Source: Bacilli bacterium (GTDB lineage Bacteria; Bacillota_I; Bacilli_A; RFN20; CAG-826). Taken from it: a DNA stretch of 46,062 nucleotides. Positions 23,780-30,747 of the stretch are shown piece after piece. Below the pieces are notes generated by a model. That model was not told where the DNA came from and ran no database searches. It saw only the letters and a list, made by a program, of their open reading frames with translations. Position 1 is the first letter of the stretch. Every line of letters starts with the position of its first letter. The position numbers and the translations under genes were made by a program. The DNA lies in NCBI GenBank assembly GCA_024399115.1, contig JAKSHZ010000013.1, forward strand, positions 1-46,062. Direction: 5' to 3'.

Positions 23780-25132
23780 CTATCCAATCAAGATTTTTTC
23801 TTCAGGTCTACCTAATTTATCTGCGTCTCTTCTTGAAGTACCAGAAATAAACAAGATAATTGATAAGGCGCCTAATCTACCTATAAACATTAAAATTATA
23901 ATAATAATTTGGGAAGCAATTGATAATGTTGGAGTTCCAACCATAGAAAGACCAACAGTGCCAATCGCACTACTAACCTCAAACATAACACCTCTAAATG
24001 TCCAAACATCAGCTCTATGTTCAACCATCATAATAATACTAGAAGCAAGAATTACTAAAGTAATATAGAAAATCATAATTGCACTAGCTTGTGTCATAAC
24101 ATTTGGTTCAAGTTTTCTTTTGCCAATTACGATTTCATTTTTCTTTCTACCAACCGCAATGATGCTAAGGAACAAGACAGCAAAAGTAGTAGTCTTAATA
24201 CCACCAGCAGTTGATCCTGGTGAACCACCAATAATCATTAAAACAATAGAAATCATTGATGAACTATCGCTTAAGCTTGCCATATCAACAGTGTTCATAC
24301 CACATGTTCTACATGTTATTGATTGGAACAAAGCATTAATGATTTTGTTTCCAAAACTAAGATCTTTAAAAGCCCCGTCGTTTTCAAAGACAAAGAATAA
24401 AATAGCAGGACCAACAATTAAAACCAATGTTGTCGCTAAAACAATCTTTGAATGTAACGAAATCTTTTTAAGATTAAACTTCTTATCGAATAAATCTGTC
24501 CAAACAATAAAGCCTAAACCGCCAACAACCACTAAAACCATTATTGTTATGCATATAAGTGGATTTTCAGCATAAGCAGTTAAAGAAGCAAAACCACCGA
24601 TTAAATCAAAGCCAGCATTGCAGAATGCAGAAATAGAATGGAAAATACCAAAATAAATACCTTTTAGTACTCCATAATCTTTAGCAAATGCAAAAGATAA
24701 GATCACCGCGCCAATTCCTTCACAGACAAATGTGATAATGATGATTTTCTTAATTAAGTCTAAAGCTCCAGTTGAAGACTTTGCACTAGCGGCATCACCG
24801 ATAAGCTTACGTTCACCGATATTAATTTTCTTTTTTAAAGCAATCCAAATGATAGAAAGGATTGTCATGAATCCAATACCCCCGATTTGGATCAATAAAA
24901 GAATAATAATTTGGCCAAATATAGACCAATAAGTTCCTGTATCAACAACAACAAGTCCTGTAACACATGTAGCGCTCGCAGAAGTAAAAAGAGCTGTAAT
25001 TGGATTAGTCCAACTTCTTGATACACTACTTAATGGAGTCGCTAGTAAAAATGCTCCTACTAATATTACAAATAGGAATCCTAAAACTAAGGCACTTGAT
25101 GAAGATATGTTTCGTTTAGTTTTTTCTTTCGT
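23780..25132 (-). CDS. ktrB: Potassium channel-forming subunit TrkH/KtrB, apparent ACG start
   Basis: About 450 residues, normal for KtrB. The first usable ATG/GTG/TTG in frame is TTG at 24895, but the frame is open upstream to 25190 and encodes a proper TrkH N-terminus: TKEKTKRNISSSS, a first membrane helix (ALVLGFLFVILVGAFLLATP), and the first pore loop ALFTSASATCVTGLVVVDTGTYW. The best start is ACG at 25130-25132, nine bases after GAGG. Other pore-loop segments are ISAFCNAGFDLIGG, FQSITCRTCGMNTVDMASL and SSAIGTVGLSMVGT, each with the selectivity Gly. It acts with the RCK protein downstream. Confidence 0.88.
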   Translation of the reverse strand, partial: TKEKTKRNISSSSALVLGFLFVILVGAFLLATPLSSVSRSWTNPITALFTSASATCVTGLVVVDTGTYWSIFGQIIILLLIQIGGIGFMTILSIIWIALKKKINIGERKLIGDAASAKSSTGALDLIKKIIIITFVCEGIGAVILSFAFAKDYGVLKGIYFGIFHSISAFCNAGFDLIGGFASLTAYAENPLICITIMVLVVVGGLGFIVWTDLFDKKFNLKKISLHSKIVLATTLVLIVGPAILFFVFENDGAFKDLSFGNKIINALFQSITCRTCGMNTVDMASLSDSSSMISIVLMIIGGSPGSTAGGIKTTTFAVLFLSIIAVGRKKNEIVIGKRKLEPNVMTQASAIMIFYITLVILASSIIMMVEHRADVWTFRGVMFEVSSAIGTVGLSMVGTPTLSIASQIIIIILMFIGRLGALSIILFISGTSRRDADKLGRPEEKILIG

Positions 25133-25175
25133 AAAAAGTATCCTCGAATAGGAATTAAAGTAATTCCTGAAAAAG

Positions 25176-25204
25176 ATTATACCCTTATTTTAGAAAATCA
25201 CCAA
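25176..25204 (-). promoter_or_regulatory. trkH-trkA promoter
   Basis: Minus strand TTGGTG (25199-25204), 17-nt spacer, TATAAT (25176-25181). It puts transcription start near 25169, so the leader is about 37 nt and carries a small hairpin GGAATTA-CTT-TAATTCC before the GAGG/ACG start. This supports translation starting in the 25130 region rather than at 24895. Confidence 0.7.
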
Positions 25205-25338
25205 ATTTCCATAACGATGCTTGACCATTGAATATGCTTTTTTCTTATTTTATTATTAAAATATCTGAAGCGAGAAAGATGCGCCAATTTTAAAGAATTT
25301 GACCATTCAATCAAGTATGCGAGGCACTATTTTAGATT

Positions 25339-26226
25339 ATGAACAACAATTTTACTAAACCAGGAAATACAAAATTAGTCGAATTAAAAGAAATTGAGAA
25401 AAAATATTCCTTATCATCAAAAGTCTTTGCAAAAGTTGAAAATTCAAATCCAACTGGATCTATAAAAGATAGAACCGTTTTTAATATGCTTTCTGCATAT
25501 ACAAAAAAGTTCGGAGATTTAAAAGGATACACTATTGTTGAAGCTACAAGTGGAAACACCGGTATCGCTCTTGCATATTTTTCTAAATACTTTGAGTACA
25601 CTTGTAAGATTGTTATGCCCACTAGCGTATCTGTCCAAAGAAGGGAAATCATTTCTAAATACGGAGGCGAAGTAGTTTTGGTTCAAGGCGGAATGAAAGA
25701 ATGTAACGAAAAAGCTCAAGAGATATTAAATTCAACACTAAACAGCTTCATCTTTGATCAATTTAATCAACCATCTAACTTTGAGGCACATTTTGAGACC
25801 GCGAAAGAAATTGTTTCTCAAAATAAAACAGCAAAATATTTGTTTGCAGGAATTGGAACAGGCGGAACATCAACTGGACTAGCAACGTATTTTAAAAATA
25901 ACAATATTGGAATAGACGTTATTGGAATCGAACCTGAAGAAAGCCCTCTAATAACAAAAGGAAAAGCAGGTCCACATCTAATTCAAGGCATAGGCGCCAA
26001 CTTTATCCCATCAATTTTAAATCTCGACGTTATGAAAGAAGTAATTAGCGTTAAGGGCCAAGAATCAATCAGTATGGCAAGAGAAATTAGAGCTTTAGAA
26101 GGACTAGATATCGGTATTTCAAGTGGCGCTGCCCTTCTTGGCGCAGTAAACTATATTAAAGAAAACAATATAACAGACGATGTTATTGTCATTTTCCCAG
26201 ATAGAGGAGATAGATACACATGGTAG
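25339..26226 (+). CDS. cysK: Cysteine synthase (O-acetylserine sulfhydrylase)
   Basis: PLP enzyme making cysteine from O-acetylserine and sulfide, 295 residues. PLP lysine in NPTGSIKDRT, substrate loop EATSGNTGIAL, phosphate-binding GIGTGGTSTGLA and the C-terminal GISSGAALLGAV. A TAG stop two codons before the ATG fixes the start; the ribosome binding site (GAGG at 25321-25324) is rather far, 14 bases. The stop overlaps the cysE start, giving a complete serine-to-cysteine pair. Confidence 0.95.
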   Translation: MNNNFTKPGNTKLVELKEIEKKYSLSSKVFAKVENSNPTGSIKDRTVFNMLSAYTKKFGDLKGYTIVEATSGNTGIALAYFSKYFEYTCKIVMPTSVSVQRREIISKYGGEVVLVQGGMKECNEKAQEILNSTLNSFIFDQFNQPSNFEAHFETAKEIVSQNKTAKYLFAGIGTGGTSTGLATYFKNNNIGIDVIGIEPEESPLITKGKAGPHLIQGIGANFIPSILNLDVMKEVISVKGQESISMAREIRALEGLDIGISSGAALLGAVNYIKENNITDDVIVIFPDRGDRYTW

Positions 26227-26897
26227 TAAAAACAAATTGTCTAGCATTGATTGAATCGGTTCAAAATTATTTAAATGGGGATGCTAAATTATCTATTGAA
26301 ACTGTAAGAAATGTTCTCAAAGAAGAAGACGTTCAAAAGTTTATTACTAAATTAGACGAGACTAAAGAAATCTTAGAAGACGATCTCAATTTCTTCCTTG
26401 AATGTGACCCAGCTTGTAACTCAAAAGAGGAAATCATCTCGGCATATCCTGGGTTTAAAGCCATTTTGACATATAGAACTTCAAACATTTTATTCAATCT
26501 TGGTTATAGAGTTGAAGCCAGAATTATTAGTGAAAATGCACATACATTAACTGGCATAGATATCCATCCAGGTGCAACTATTTCCCACCCATTCTTTATT
26601 GATCACGGAACTGGTATTGTCATTGGAGAAACAGCAATTGTCGGTAAATATGTTCGAATTTATCAAGGTGTAACTTTAGGTGCTTTATCTTTAGGAAAAG
26701 GAAAACTTCTTAAAGGCACAAAAAGGCATCCAACAATTTTGGATAACGTAATTATTTATTCTAATGCTTCAATATTAGGTGATATTACTATAGGTAATAA
26801 CGTAACAATCGGTAGTAACGTATTCCTATTAGAATCAATCCCTGACAATATGAAAGTTGTAATTCAAAAACCGGACTTAATCATCAAAAACAAGTAA
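26220..26897 (+). CDS. cysE: Serine O-acetyltransferase
   Basis: Acetylates serine with acetyl-CoA for CysK; 225 residues. N-terminal helical domain, then a left-handed beta helix from about residue 110: GIDIHPGATISHPFFIDHGTGIVIGETAIVG, with the catalytic His/Asp in DHGTG, and VTIGSNVFLLESIPDNMKVV. GAGGAGA lies 10 bases before the ATG inside the end of cysK. The C-terminus ends in KPDLIIKNK, not in a terminal Ile. Confidence 0.94.
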   Translation: MVVKTNCLALIESVQNYLNGDAKLSIETVRNVLKEEDVQKFITKLDETKEILEDDLNFFLECDPACNSKEEIISAYPGFKAILTYRTSNILFNLGYRVEARIISENAHTLTGIDIHPGATISHPFFIDHGTGIVIGETAIVGKYVRIYQGVTLGALSLGKGKLLKGTKRHPTILDNVIIYSNASILGDITIGNNVTIGSNVFLLESIPDNMKVVIQKPDLIIKNK

Positions 26898-26946
26898 AAA
26901 ATGTACCCTTTTCTTTTTCATAGAATTCAAAATTGGGTACATTTTT
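26896..26946. terminator. Bidirectional terminator between cysE and methyltransferase
   Basis: AAAAATGTACCC (26897-26908) pairs with GGGTACATTTTT (26935-26946) across a 26-nt loop; T-rich tails on both strands. Confidence 0.75.
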
Positions 26947-27742
26947 ATTTTTCTAAAATATCTAACAAATGTGAACTAGCTCCTAATAAATCAGCTCTTT
27001 CACAAATTGATAAATGATACTTAATGTAGGTGTTGAAGTCTTCCTCTGATAGTCTTGTAATAGCTGTTCTTATATAATCAGAAGCGCCATCTTGAGACAC
27101 AATTTTAATTCTTTTTAAACCATTCAACTCGTTATATCTAGCTATATCTTCGGTTCTAACCATCGAATAAAGGTCATCTTCTTTTGCTACAACATGGAAG
27201 TTTTCGTCGAGTCTTCCTTCTTCTAACGCATCTTTGATATGACCCTTAACAAATGCATATTGGATTAACGAATATTCATTCATGTAGTAACTGACAAAAA
27301 TTGTTCCGCCTTTTTTGGTAACTCTTTTTGCTTCTCCAAGAGCTTTTACTTTTTCTTCTTCTTTTAATAAGTGGTACATAGGTCCAAATAGTAAAGTTAC
27401 ATCAAAAGAATCGTTCTCGAACATAGATAAGTCCAAAGCATTTCCTTGTAAAATTTTTACATTTGAACTCTTAGATTTAAAAACATCAATATTATGAGGA
27501 ACAAGTTCAACTGCCGTTACATCATATCCTTGTTTATCAAAATAACAGCTATACTTACCAGTACCAGCCCCAATATCTAAAATCTTCTTACTTTTGTCAT
27601 TATTTAAAGCGTCTTCAATATATTTAATTGCAGTAGTAAATTCGACTCTACCATGTCTAGTATCAAGTCTGTTTTCTTCATCAAAATGATTGTAATAATC
27701 TTCAATTAAAGATATCGATTTGTCTGTTTGTTTGAAGTTCAT
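26945..27742 (-). CDS. Class I SAM-dependent methyltransferase
   Basis: 265-residue cytoplasmic methyltransferase. SAM motif I is KILDIGAGTGKYSCYFDKQGYDVTAVEL (about 56-83); later motifs are FDVTLLFGPMYHLL and AKRVTKKGGTIFVSYYMNEY. The ending LGASSHLLDILEK is typical of the UbiE-like gut Bacillota group. Substrate unknown, probably a small molecule. It lies 38 bp after the TetR-like gene on the same strand and could be the last gene of that transcript. Confidence 0.85.
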   Translation of the reverse strand: MNFKQTDKSISLIEDYYNHFDEENRLDTRHGRVEFTTAIKYIEDALNNDKSKKILDIGAGTGKYSCYFDKQGYDVTAVELVPHNIDVFKSKSSNVKILQGNALDLSMFENDSFDVTLLFGPMYHLLKEEEKVKALGEAKRVTKKGGTIFVSYYMNEYSLIQYAFVKGHIKDALEEGRLDENFHVVAKEDDLYSMVRTEDIARYNELNGLKRIKIVSQDGASDYIRTAITRLSEEDFNTYIKYHLSICERADLLGASSHLLDILEK

Positions 27743-27780
27743 ATGCGTATATATTAGTACTTATTGCTTAAAATCATGAA

Positions 27781-28326
27781 TTAAAGTGTTTCAGTCTTAA
27801 CGATTTGCTTGTACACAAGTTTAGATACAGTATCAGTATCATAACCTTTTACTTTTTCTATCCATCTAAAGAGAATTACAAGGATTCCACTATTTCTATA
27901 GATAACTTGTAAGCGTTTTTCAAAATCATTTATATGATATTTTTGAATCTCATATTCACACTGTAAATGAATAATTAATGATTTAAAACGGTGAGATTCT
28001 TTTGAATTAATTAATTTAATTAACACTGCATTATTTGCAAAGTTTTCCATGTATTTCTTTACAGTTTCTGGTCCAGTGAAGTTTTCAATATAGAAACGGT
28101 CATAGATTGATTTGTTAACTTTCGAAATAGCAACAACTTGATCCTTAATAACCTGCTCAATTAATTCATCTAAACAAGAATAGTACTCATAAAAAGTAGA
28201 TCTATTAATTTCGCTTTTCTTACAGATTTCAGAAATAGTAATCTCTAATGGAGTATTTTCAAGCAATAGATCACAATATGCTCTTTTAATTTTTGACTTA
28301 GTTTTATTTCTTTTATGTATGTACAT
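27781..28326 (-). CDS. TetR/AcrR-like transcriptional regulator
   Basis: 181 residues from ATG 28326 (an in-frame GTG at 28362 is less likely). N-terminal helix-turn-helix ITISEICKKSEINRSTFYEYYSCLDEL is the TetR-like pattern; the rest is a helical ligand domain with a C-terminal segment resembling the TetR_C_7 type. There is no clear ribosome binding site: TATTAT/TATAAG lies directly before ATG, so either a leaderless transcript or coupling from the permease gene 47 bp upstream is possible. A near-palindrome CCAACA-AG-TGTCGG lies at about 28357-28370. Confidence 0.8.
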   Translation of the reverse strand: MYIHKRNKTKSKIKRAYCDLLLENTPLEITISEICKKSEINRSTFYEYYSCLDELIEQVIKDQVVAISKVNKSIYDRFYIENFTGPETVKKYMENFANNAVLIKLINSKESHRFKSLIIHLQCEYEIQKYHINDFEKRLQVIYRNSGILVILFRWIEKVKGYDTDTVSKLVYKQIVKTETL

Positions 28327-28373
28327 AATCTTATAATACCATATATTTTTTATTTCCGACACTTGTTGGCATT

Positions 28374-29147
28374 TTATTTTACAGGAATATTTTTATTTAC
28401 TGCTTTTTCTAAGAAATAAATCACTAGAGAAAGTACAGCTATTACAATTATTCCTATTAAGGAATATGCAAAAATTGGAACCATATTCGTTGGATCGCTT
28501 TTCTGGCAAGCTGAAATAATGCTGCCTAATCCATCAACTGTTGTTCCCGAAATAACTTCAGCCATAATTTCTATTTTAAAAGATAACGAAAAGGACGATG
28601 CTACTCCGGCAAATATATATGGAGACATTAAAGGAATATAAATTCTAAATATCCTTCTTAAAAGACTACTTCCATCAACCTTAGATGCATTAAGAACGTC
28701 TATATCAATATTTTCAAACCCTCTAACCACTGACTCATAGATAATTGGAAGACAAATAACTTCCACCATAATAATTGGAGCGTTTTTCGCACCAACAAGA
28801 ACTAAAAATAAGAAAACTATTGTTGCAGTTGGAATTGATTTTAAAACTGAAAACAATGGAGATATCACCTTTTTAAATGATTCGGATAATCCCGAAACAA
28901 TACCTAAAACTAAAGCAGCAATAAACGATCCTAAGAAACCCAAAAACGTTCTCAATAAGGATTGTCCGACGCATCTATAAGTAAACGATTTTTCTAATAA
29001 CTTGAAAGTTTCCTTTATAGTCACAAAAGGATTAGGGAATATCATGCTATTGTTTGATATTGATGAGGATGTAATAATCCATATTAAAAATATCAAAACA
29101 ATTCCTAATAGGGTCAATAATAAGTCTTTAAATGACGTAGTCTTCAT
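28374..29147 (-). CDS. ABC transporter permease, SsuC/TauC family
   Basis: 257 residues with six hydrophobic segments (binding-protein-dependent transport inner-membrane component). The EAA-type loop appears as DVLNASKVDGSSLLRRIFRIYIPLMSPYI near residues 148-176. The ATG at 29147 (GGAAGG upstream) overlaps the lipoprotein gene by 20 bp. SsuC/TauC-type transporters carry sulfonates, nitrate, or thiamin/pyrimidine precursors; the substrate cannot be told here. No ATPase gene belongs to this operon. Confidence 0.88.
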   Translation of the reverse strand: MKTTSFKDLLLTLLGIVLIFLIWIITSSSISNNSMIFPNPFVTIKETFKLLEKSFTYRCVGQSLLRTFLGFLGSFIAALVLGIVSGLSESFKKVISPLFSVLKSIPTATIVFLFLVLVGAKNAPIIMVEVICLPIIYESVVRGFENIDIDVLNASKVDGSSLLRRIFRIYIPLMSPYIFAGVASSFSLSFKIEIMAEVISGTTVDGLGSIISACQKSDPTNMVPIFAYSLIGIIVIAVLSLVIYFLEKAVNKNIPVK

Positions 29148-30066
29148 TAATACCTTCCAAACCAAAAATGTTAATAAAGTTATTTATATCAGCGAGGTTA
29201 TCTCTCGCTTTTTTGAATCCTAATCCAAGACCATTATTGTTTGCTACAACAGCTTTCATAATTCTTGCTGGAACGCCATATTTTGCTTTGACTTCATCTT
29301 CATCAACTGAGCCAAGTGCAGTTTCTACTTCAGTTGGAAAATCTAGGAGTGTTTCAATATCTGACTTCAATATTTCTAAATATTCATCACAATTAGATCC
29401 ATTTTTTACAAATACAGAAGCTTGAACAATTGACTTGTTATTTGTCTTATTTTTGTATAACTCTTGAATGTTTGCGGCGATTGCAGACTTGCCATATGTT
29501 GGGGCATTTGTGTTATTTAATGTAGAAAATAAAGCTGGTTGAGCAATGAAAACATAATCAACATCACTTCCAGTTAATACGTTCTTTCCTGATGCTAAAC
29601 AACTTGCTGCATCTGTTACTGCATTTACATATTCAATTGCATCATCATATTGATTCCCATAAATATAATGGAACAATAAATCTGGAGTTTGGTTTTTCCC
29701 GAATAAGACGATTTTATCGTCACTACTCATAGTTTCATCTTCATCGTTTCCAGTAGATGCAATAAAGAAATTACCAAAAGTAATTGTGCTATGCATTTTA
29801 TAAGGAGCACCATTTTTAATAGCTTTTAAACCACTTACAGTGTCAATAACTACCACATCATAGGGAGATGAAGCATTTAAAAAGGAAAGAATATTTGCTG
29901 GAGCGCCATTGGTTTCGAAGTTTTCATCGCTTGCATGATTATAGAAAGCGACTGCTGGAGCACCTGTTGGGCAAATAACTTTTACTGTAGACTCAATAAA
30001 TTCTACTCTTGAACAGCCTGTAGATAATAAACTGATTGTTGCTAATACTAATAACTTGTTTTTCAT
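29128..30066 (-). CDS. ABC transporter substrate-binding lipoprotein (SsuA/NMT1-like)
   Basis: 312 residues. Lipoprotein signal MKNKLLVLATISLLSTGC (Cys18). The mature part begins with KVICPTGAPAVAFYNHA, similar to the first strand/loop of NMT1/SsuA-like binding proteins, and has two alpha/beta lobes. Later segments are GLGLGFKKARDNLADINNF. It is the first gene of a permease-regulator-methyltransferase group and lies divergently from a Crp-like regulator, whose perfect operator is at -41.5 from its predicted start. Confidence 0.85.
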   Translation of the reverse strand: MKNKLLVLATISLLSTGCSRVEFIESTVKVICPTGAPAVAFYNHASDENFETNGAPANILSFLNASSPYDVVVIDTVSGLKAIKNGAPYKMHSTITFGNFFIASTGNDEDETMSSDDKIVLFGKNQTPDLLFHYIYGNQYDDAIEYVNAVTDAASCLASGKNVLTGSDVDYVFIAQPALFSTLNNTNAPTYGKSAIAANIQELYKNKTNNKSIVQASVFVKNGSNCDEYLEILKSDIETLLDFPTEVETALGSVDEDEVKAKYGVPARIMKAVVANNNGLGLGFKKARDNLADINNFINIFGLEGINEDYVI

Positions 30067-30081
30067 AAATACCTCTATCCT

Positions 30082-30109
30082 TTGTATTATATATACAATG
30101 TGCTAAAAT
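30082..30109 (+). promoter_or_regulatory. Promoter of the crp-like gene, with palindrome
   Basis: TTGTAT (30082-30087), 16-nt spacer, TAAAAT (30104-30109), start predicted near 30116. The stretch 30082-30098 is itself a palindrome, TTGTAT-N5-ATACAA. On the minus strand TATAAT (30086-30091) serves the lipoprotein operon; its -35 region is poor. Confidence 0.55.
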
Positions 30110-30112
30110 AAT

Positions 30113-30128
30113 TGTGATGTACATCACA
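30113..30128. promoter_or_regulatory. Perfect Crp/Fnr-type operator
   Basis: TGTGATGTACATCACA, a perfect 16-bp palindrome with TGTGA/TCACA arms. Its centre (30120.5) is 41.5 bp upstream of the predicted lipoprotein-operon start (30079), the class II activator position, and it overlaps the predicted start of the regulator's own gene. Confidence 0.8.
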
Positions 30129-30130
30129 CT

Positions 30131-30709
30131 ATGAAAACTTTTATAAGCATCTTAGAAAATCATCCAAAGAAAATTAAAACTTATAACAAAAATCAGGTCA
30201 TTTCATTTGAAGGAGACTTATGCAATTACGTAAGAATTATCGTCTCCGGAAGGATCTTAATTTCATCAATCACAATATCTGGACAAGAAATTGTATATAA
30301 GGAACTAAAACAAAACGATATGTTCGGTCATAACTTATTATTCTCAAACAATCCTCGTTATAGAGGAAACGTTGTTTGCTTGGAAAGTACCGATGTATAC
30401 GAGTTTAACAAGAAAGAATTCATTGAATTACTCACCAACTATGAAGGGTTTGCAGAAGCGTTCCTTCAATATCAATCAGAAGATAGTAAGAAGCTAAATC
30501 AACAAATAAAAGTTCAATCATTACCTTCAGCAGAAGAAAAAATTTTCTACCTCCTACAGATAAACAAACAAGAACTAAAATTTAAATCTATAACCGAACT
30601 ATCAAGAAGACTTTATATATCTAGAGAAGCAACTTCAAGAGCAGTTAGTAAAATGATAAAAGAAGGCAAAATAAAAATAGTTAATAAAACTATTCTTAAG
30701 AACGAATAA
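30131..30709 (+). CDS. Crp/Fnr-family transcriptional regulator
   Basis: 192 residues. N-terminal cyclic-nucleotide-binding-like beta barrel (VISFEGDLCNYVRIIVSGRILISS), dimer helix, and C-terminal winged helix with ELSRRLYISREATSRAVSKMIKEG. The recognition helix has R-E-x-x-x-R, the same residues with which E. coli Crp reads TGTGA, and a perfect TGTGA palindrome lies two bases before the start codon. There is no Cys cluster as in oxygen-sensing Fnr. No ribosome binding site is visible between operator and ATG. Effector unknown. Confidence 0.9.
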   Translation: MKTFISILENHPKKIKTYNKNQVISFEGDLCNYVRIIVSGRILISSITISGQEIVYKELKQNDMFGHNLLFSNNPRYRGNVVCLESTDVYEFNKKEFIELLTNYEGFAEAFLQYQSEDSKKLNQQIKVQSLPSAEEKIFYLLQINKQELKFKSITELSRRLYISREATSRAVSKMIKEGKIKIVNKTILKNE

Positions 30710-30733
30710 AGGCTCACCTTACGATGAGCCTTT
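30708..30733. terminator. Bidirectional intrinsic terminator
   Basis: AAAGGCTCA, 8-nt loop, TGAGCCTTT between the convergent regulator and hydA genes; tails are moderately T-rich. Confidence 0.75.
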
Positions 30734-30747
30734 ATCTGTAAGAAGAA

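Noticed and set aside
23780..24895. trkH starting at TTG 24895
   Set aside because: That start would remove the first membrane helix and first pore loop, which are encoded in frame upstream next to a good promoter.
25221..25322. Two TTGACCATT..ATGC copies upstream of cysK as a regulatory repeat or riboswitch
   Set aside because: Only a short imperfect direct repeat; neither TTGACC has a -10 box at proper spacing and no T-box or SAM-riboswitch features are visible.
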